From Batillaria attramentaria (taxonomy: Eukaryota > Mollusca > Gastropoda > Batillariidae), in contig JACVVK020000034.1 in NCBI GenBank assembly GCA_018292915.2, positions 2,332,001 through 2,396,000 on the forward strand: a stretch of DNA of 64,000 nucleotides, given 5' to 3'. The translations under genes and the position numbers were made by a program. The notes below the pieces were generated by a model. The model was not told the DNA's origin, searched no databases, and saw nothing but the letters and a program-made list of their open reading frames with translations. Position 1 is the first letter of the stretch, and each line of letters begins with the position of its first letter. This document shows, piece after piece, positions 58,351 through 64,000 of this stretch.

Positions 58351-58886
58351 GTAAGCGACAAAATTTATCTCTTGATTCCTCACGCTTGTCAACCCGTTCT
58401 GGTCGTCACCTGCCCCCGGGACGCTTCCCCCGACCCTCCGGGCACCGGAGGCGTATCAGATGCAGCAGTTCTGTGATGAATGCATGGACTAACGCACCGT
58501 ATAAATGGGCCCAGAGGATCATCGGCTCTGTATATCGAATTACTGATAGAGTAGGGAGGGAGAGAACAGAGGGGGAATAGGCTGTCAGGTTCAGCTCTTT
58601 TTTTTTTCATTTTTTTTTTGTATAGTTTATTTTTATCCTCCTTCGAGTCTTCCCCCCCACCCCCCTACCCCCTCCCCACATCTGCCTCATCCTCACCCTT
58701 CATGGCTGTTGTCTAAGGGGAGATTACGAGATTGTTGTTTGTTTGTCCTTTGGGGGAGTCAGTGATATTACACAATACATATTTTCCGTGTGTGCGCTTA
58801 CAGATTGTGATGGCGGTCCCATGTGTTTCACAGAGCACGTACTAGCGTAGTATCTGCTCTCTGTCTGTTGTTTCCTTTGTGGAATT
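58351..58886 (+). other. STPG2 intron or 3' region; no further exon recognised
   Basis: T-rich at 58598-58632 and C-rich at 58652-58678. Confidence 0.5.
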
Positions 58887-59069
58887 GGGGGAGCCGGGGT
58901 GGCCGAATGGTAGAGCGTTGGACTTTCAATGCTGGGTCGTCAGTGAGTTCGAATCCCGTCGGCTGGGGCCAAATATTTGTGCTGGCCTTTTTTTCTCGTT
59001 GCCCCGTCTTTGATATCACCCTTATGTGGTGAAAAAGGACGTTAAACTCCCAAACACCCACCCACCCAC
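58887..59069 (+). mobile_element. tRNA-derived SINE, family A, copy 11
   Basis: Full-length copy with small insertions in the B-box region (GTCGTCAGTGAGTTCG). Target duplication CCTTTGTGGAATT (58874-58886 and 59070-59082). Confidence 0.95.
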
Positions 59070-59082
59070 CCTTTGTGGAATT

Positions 59083-59160
59083 TCTCAGGACATAAGTTTA
59101 CAACATTTGTTTCTGGTGGCCCCAGCTTTGTCCGTTATTGTGTTGCTAGATCCAAGGGCG

Positions 59161-59194
<34 letters not shown>

Positions 59195-60070
59195 TGTTTT
59201 TTTTTTTCAAAATTTTCTTGTCGTTGAATCATAAATTTGGTTTTGCAGTGGGTTTACATCCTGTAAGTTAACTCCCGGAACGAGGCTGAAGCTGAAGGGT
59301 TAACTTCAAGTGATGTCATTGGCTTTGTTCACTCATAGACATAGAGAGCTCTGGTTCACGAGTTACCTGAAAGTCGGCCAGCATGTCACGAATCAGTTCA
59401 GTTCGAGTGCAAATTCCAGGCACCCTCACTCCAGTCTGTTTTGTCAGGAACGTGGCACTGCATGAGGAATGTGTGACCAGATGTGTCAGTCCACCATATG
59501 ACTGTCTACTTCCCAAGGCTGGCTGTTAGGGCCTGTTGCCCAATCAGAATGCTAGACGAAATGTGACGTGCCCTGGGGCCAGGGCCAGACAGGCGCGGTT
59601 ACGTAAGAGCTCGGCGGAGCCAGTCTGATTCAGTCAGTGCCTCCGGTCTGAGAGGTTCGGGACGAGATTGCTGCCACCTGTGTTGGGACGTCTACCGCTG
59701 TCTTGAATAAGGGGCTAAGTGCCTATCAAATCTTTGGCGCTTAAGTCTTTTTGTTCCAGATAACGGTAGACTACAACTCTTATTCACCTGCCAAGGCGTG
59801 TGCGCGTGTTTGATTGACTTATATCATGCTGTGAAATTTAGCGTAGGTAAACGTCTATTAATATGTCCCTGTGTCTGTGTAATGTCTTGGGAACCTAACA
59901 CGCACGGTGGTGGGTTGCAGGCCAGCAACAGAAGCCATGCGCCACTATAGCAAGCAGAATCTGTTACACCAAAACTATTGTAGTGTATTTACAAAACTGA
60001 AATATCCGTCTGTATGACAGCTGCGTGCCGTTTTAGGTGAACAAAGCTCGTACCAAACAACAGACGTTCT
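59083..60070 (+). other. no recognised exon
   Basis: A T run of about 28 at 59163-59190. A minus-strand frame at 59316-59516 with TGVRVPGICTRTELIRDMLA is bracketed by weak splice-like sites but matches nothing I know. Confidence 0.45.
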
Positions 60071-60084
60071 TAGATAATATCATA

Positions 60085-60263
60085 GAGGAGCCGGGACAGC
60101 CGAATGGTAGAGCGTTGGCCTCTCAATGCTCGGGTCGTGAGTACGAATCCCGGCTGGGCCCAAATATTTGTGCTGGCCTTTGTCTCGGCGTTGCCCCGTC
60201 TTTGATATCACCCTTACGCGGTGGAAAAGGACGTTAAACTCACAAACACCAACCCCACCCTCG
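60085..60263 (+). mobile_element. tRNA-derived SINE, family A, copy 12
   Basis: Full-length copy: A box GCCGAATGGTAGAGCG, B box GAGTACGAATCCCG, GGAAAAGGACGTTAAAC tail. Target duplication TAGATAATAT (60071-60080 and 60264-60273). Confidence 0.94.
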
Positions 60264-60273
60264 TAGATAATAT

Positions 60274-61249
60274 AGTAGAAGGCGTCTTAGATCGTTGACA
60301 AGTTTACGTTGTTTCAGTCAATGCTGGACGTACGGCGTCCACTCAGTGAGGTCAACGTGAGGACACTCAGTACATTTCTATCAAAGCAGACAATAAAGAA
60401 GCCTATTATTCGGCCCCGGAGCTGTGTCCGTCTGAATGGATATAGTTTGACGAGTATCGGGATCGTCAAACCGACACTCAAACCATGCGTCCAGCATGTC
60501 AGCAAAATCCACACCAGTTACCATCATACTGTTGAAACCATAAAGTCGCATCAGCCGTACCCTAGGGGGAGGACTGAGTTGGCGTGGAGGGGTGAGGGGA
60601 GGAGTGGGGAGGGAGGAGGGGAGCGGCCGTAGGGTTAGCACGTCTTGACTCAATCTTGAACGAGCCGATTAGTCGCATGTTTGGCCGCAAGCGGCGCCAC
60701 ATGCTGGAGAGACTCGCAAAGAGAGAAAGACAGAAGAGACAGAGAGAGGGGAGACACAGAAAGAGAGAGCGAGAGAGCCGTCGGCATCAGCGCGCGCCAT
60801 CTCTCCATTCGACTATTTATTTATGCGAAACTGGAGACTGTTCATGGCTGCAGGCAAGGGACTAGCGCTTGATGATATATTTTCATAGCACATGTTTAAG
60901 TAAATCCATCTGGGGGAGCCCGAAAGAGCCGCCACGGGCTTCCTGAGCGTGTAAGCGGTTATTTGAATTGCCGTGTAATTGCGAGGGGATTATTGTTCTT
61001 GCCGCTTCGAGTGGCTCGCGCAATAAACAGACTACCCCCCGTGTACATAACATCGATCGGAAGTGCTGATTCGGATTATTACACGCAAGACGCCGCCTAT
61101 TACGTGAGAGATCGAACTTCCATTCTGCCGGAGCCGGGGTGGAAAAGTGGAGGGGGCTGGATAGGGGGTAAGGGGTGTGGAGGTGGTTGAGTTTGTTGCT
61201 TTGTATAGCTGGCTGCAGCCGGCTGAACTCAAGTTCATTTTGATGAAGG
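60274..61249 (+). other. no recognised gene
   Basis: GA/CAGA-rich stretch at 60715-60780 and G-rich patches near 60575-60625 and 61135-61190. Confidence 0.45.
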
Positions 61250-61420
61250 CTGAACTCAGTTCAGTTCAATTCAATTCAAATGCACTTTATTCATCCCGAA
61301 ACGGGCAGTTGAGATATAAGACAGGCTCAGCATACATCAACAAATAAATAATTAAGAACAGTCAATATTAATCACTGACTCAACTAATTATATTAATTTA
61401 AAATTAATTAAGAATTAAGA
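61250..61420. repeat. TTCAATTCAATTC-ACTTTATTCATCCCG repeat, possible LINE 3' end
   Basis: TTCAGTTCAATTCAATTC leads into GCACTTTATTCATCCCGAAACGGG. This resembles reverse-oriented 3' ends of invertebrate LINEs, but only one copy is present here, so the class is inferred. Confidence 0.35.
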
Positions 61421-62680
61421 AATAGCGTAGGAGTTCATCCATAAGGGCCAACAGCTCAGTGTTTCCAGTGCCACAGTCTTTGAAGTCAACATTCTTGCGG
61501 TGCATTGAAGATGTCAGTTATACACACAACCACCTACCCACCCGCCAGCAGTGCAATGAACCATGTAAGTATTCTGGCAGGGATGAATCCTGATGGGTGT
61601 AGATTACTGGACCACATGGAAGGTCGGTACCTTTATTGACAGACCTATCAGTGTCGAATCAGTCCTCCCGCCTAAAATGGAACCGCTGAGTCTTCAGTCA
61701 CCATGCTTTCTGGTGATACCTGCAACGTGCGTCTAAATATCAAGGACCATTGTATTCGCTGTAGCGTAGAGGATATATTTGTAGGGTCCTTGATGATATC
61801 ACCTTCGTATTTCGAAGTTGCTGGGCCTAAATTCGTGAAAGTCATGGAATTCCTGCCTACTAAAAATGAAAATAAAAATAAAACTTGAAACCTCGCACAG
61901 AAACATAAACTGACCAGCAGTTCAGTTTAACTTCATCTGGAAAATGGTCTATGAACATCTTTGAAACCCATGGCGATTTTCCCCTTTTTTCCCCCTTATT
62001 TCAGGTGACGGCAGATTTCTGTCTTCTGAGTTTTCCATATTCTCTCACATCTTAGCGTTGTGCCGTACCCTGGTCCCTCCAGCACCGTTATTTACCAGAT
62101 CCTGCACCGCGTACTTCGCTTTGAGGACAAGCGCCATTCTTCACTGGTCATCAAGCCGACGCAGGAACATCTACACGCCAGGGATCGGTCCTCGGCAGAG
62201 CCCCAATACTAATGCCCCTGTCACAGGCCAAGCGCATTATCACATGATTTACCTAGATGACTTTTTGCACGGTCGGCGTTCCGCGCCTGTGTAGCTCGGG
62301 CCAAGTCTAGCTAAGGGCATGCAGATCTGCAGTGTGTCGGATTGTCCTGAATCAGTCAGTTCCAGAGTACCTTCCGCGGTGATACGGTTATCAACCACTT
62401 GAGGCAGGTCTCCCAGGACAAAAAAAGCCAGCGACCTCACCCCGAGGTACTTTGCCAGGTTTTGAGGATTTACATGCTGGGTTTGTTTGGGGGGGGGGGG
62501 GGGGGAGGGGAGGAGTTGGCCCCAGTCAGTTTGAAGTTAAGACGTTGAAAGGAGTGCACGAATAAACCGTCGGCGTATTTGTTAGGATAGTAAGACTACA
62601 AGCAGTCACTTACGTACCGGCGATGGGCAACGGCTGTCTAGGATTGCCATTCCCTCAGGGCGTAAGGCTGGTCCATATTT
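61421..62680 (+). other. no recognised gene
   Basis: A strong-looking acceptor at 62004 (CCCCCTTATTTCAG) is followed by a frame to 62294 with no PG repeat and no known domain. G run at 62490-62505. Confidence 0.4.
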
Positions 62681-62689
62681 TGCAATGTG

Positions 62690-63200
62690 CCATTACTTCA
62701 AAGAAAGCACTAATGTAATATCAAAGACTTACGCTGTTTGGAATGTAGTACTTAGCATTAATTATTTTTGTCCTTAAGCAACCTCTACTTTAATCCTTAG
62801 TGTACGCGCATGCCTACATATTTTGTTTGTATGAATCATAAAGCCTTTCCTGGTGCATACCTCCAGTACTACTAAGAGATGACTGATGTAATATCAACTA
62901 CTAATGGTGATTTGAGGATTTTGTACCGAAGCGACCCTCAAAACAGCTTAATCCTGATCGTAAGCACATAGCTACACCTTTTGTTCGTCAGAAGTGATCA
63001 AGTCATCAAGCTTTTTCCTTGCGTGTAACATTAAAGATTTGTGCTGATAGGAATGTACAAGTAACCGGTTTGTCCCGAAGCAACCTCAAAATACTTTATA
63101 ATCCTCACTGTGCGCACATGCCTACACGTTTTGTGTGTCTGAATCATGAGGCTTTTCCTAGTGCTAGCTTAATCATGTGTCTGCCAAGGGATTGAAAACA
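62690..63200 (+). repeat. degenerate tandem repeat, about 150-160 bp unit, three units
   Basis: Three blocks share GCCTACA(C/T).TTTTGT, TGAATCAT.A.GC.TTTCCT, TGTAATATCAA/AACATTAAAG, and AAGCAACCTC..AA..CT.TAATCCT. Landmarks at 62813, 62971 and 63121. A fragment of the unit (GAAGCAATCTCAAAACACTG) recurs at 63832. Confidence 0.82.
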
Positions 63201-63670
63201 CGTAGTACCCCGTCAAGGCTGCACTCTTTTGATTTAACACAGGTCATGAACGTCTGGTGCTGCGCTATTGCGTACCGCCGCCAAGCAATAATGAAACCAT
63301 TCTAGTCTGATTACACGCAACATTGGTTACACACCGCCAGCGTAAGAGGCCAAGATACATACCGCCTTCCGGTATTGTAGGCCTTGGCATTCGGAACTGT
63401 CAAGTGTAAACTAGATGTCTGCTTGAGCGACCTTATTCCGTATGTCATTTTCCACGGTTGTTGCTTTCTAGACACTCGTCAGGGTATAGACCAACTCCCT
63501 TTATTTGTTTTGCCAATTCTTCGTACGAATTCCCCGTGTTATTTAGGAACCAGTTTAGCATGGCGAGTGCAGAGTGAATCATACAGTTTATTGGCCATTT
63601 TGGTAGGTCTGATTCACACTATAGAGCTCTCTGCAGGATCTGCAGACATAGATTCTGGCACCGACGGATG

Positions 63671-63905
63671 GCGATTCCCACCAGGCTTAATGAGTCGGAT
63701 GGCACGTACTCGAGATTGGAAGGTCGATGGTTCGATTTCCGAGAAAGCCAAAATTTAAACAGTTGTCTTTTTTTCCAGTGCCCCTCGTCTGTGATATCAC
63801 CCTCGTTGTGGCTAGAATACGCTACTTGTTCTGAAGCAATCTCAAAACACTGTAATCTATTTCAACGCTACTGAAAACTCAAAATACCCATCCGCTCACC
63901 CACCT
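63671..63905 (+). mobile_element. tRNA-like SINE, family E
   Basis: GAGTCGGATGGCACGTACTC and GATGGTTCGATTTCC (B-box-like) precede a body with GATATCACCCTCGTTGTGG and an end in ACTCAAAATACCCATCC..CACCCACC, reminiscent of family A tails. Limits are approximate. Confidence 0.5.
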
Positions 63906-64000
63906 CTCATTAGTAAGAGTGTATAGAACTGATTTATTGGCCTGTTTTCTTTAGCTGCACCCTAAGCGCTTTGCCAACAAAAACAATTTCTTTCTCTTCT
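63906..64000. other. window edge, no feature seen
   Basis: No exon or repeat recognised in the last 95 bases. Confidence 0.5.

Noticed and set aside
58200..58580. Reading the 58277 exon in the frame giving RFLQLAQKFEDPSTHIQQL
   Set aside because: That frame looks protein-like, but it is out of phase with STPG2 exon 8. The phase-0 frame gives the expected PG-repeat elements, so I prefer that one.
59265..59301. Terminal STPG2 exon after the acceptor TTTGGTTTTGCAG at 59263
   Set aside because: Phase would allow a short tail and stop, but the residues do not resemble the PG repeats expected next, so it is probably chance.
59316..59516. Minus-strand exon with TGVRVPGICTRTELIRDMLA
   Set aside because: Bracketed by an AG and a GTAACT, but the pyrimidine tract is poor and I recognise no family.
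62005..62294. STPG2 or other exon after the pyrimidine-rich acceptor near 62004
   Set aside because: Open for about 96 codons, but without PGPGxY units or a recognisable domain, and the first AG there leads to a stop in the required phase.

Overview
This is eukaryotic nuclear DNA. The coding exons are split by GT-AG introns. Long GT, GA, TTTG and TATC microsatellites, homopolymer runs, several tRNA-derived SINE families and other dispersed repeats fill the rest. The repeat style (a SINE with a tRNA head and a tail reading GGAAAAGGACGTTAAAC, and a GAGTGAGTGAG...GCCGCGCAAGCC repeat) suggests a marine mollusc, probably a gastropod. That placement is inference from repeat types, not proof.

Two genes can be supported. 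(1) On the plus strand, an STPG2-like gene (sperm-tail PG-rich repeat protein 2) runs from a non-coding first exon near 18.7 kb through coding exons at 19533, 20441, 20944, 22415, 26245, 33264, 33972 and 34440. It then crosses a 23.6 kb intron to a further exon at 58277-58350. All exon phases agree, giving about 460 codons; the 3' end is not seen and probably lies beyond the window. (2) On the minus strand, in head-to-head orientation, two exons (17533-17339 and 11859-11764) encode the N-terminus of an SDR42E-type short-chain dehydrogenase/reductase; the rest was not found and probably lies left of base 1. The space between the genes holds YY1-like motifs and an RFX X-box-like motif beside the STPG2 first exon, which suits a cilium/sperm-tail gene.

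Layout: 1-0.45 kb is a 66-bp minisatellite. 0.45-11.7 kb has no recognised gene and contains degenerate tandem repeats, microsatellites, a SINE and a perfect hairpin. 11.8-17.5 kb is the SDR42E-like gene. 17.5-18.7 kb is the shared upstream region. 18.7-34.7 kb is the compact part of STPG2, with a 403-bp fold-back element ending 22 bp before the first coding exon. 34.7-58.3 kb is the giant intron, which carries most of the repeats: SINEs, a 29-bp minisatellite, an eight-unit satellite of about 180 bp, a LINE endonuclease relic and a fold-back element with a nested SINE. 58.4-64 kb is more intron or 3' flank with SINEs and a degenerate tandem repeat.

I found no sign of a CRISPR array, operon, virus or other novel encoded system. 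The more unusual signals are the fold-back elements, the satellite array, the regulatory cluster at the STPG2 start and the very long late intron.
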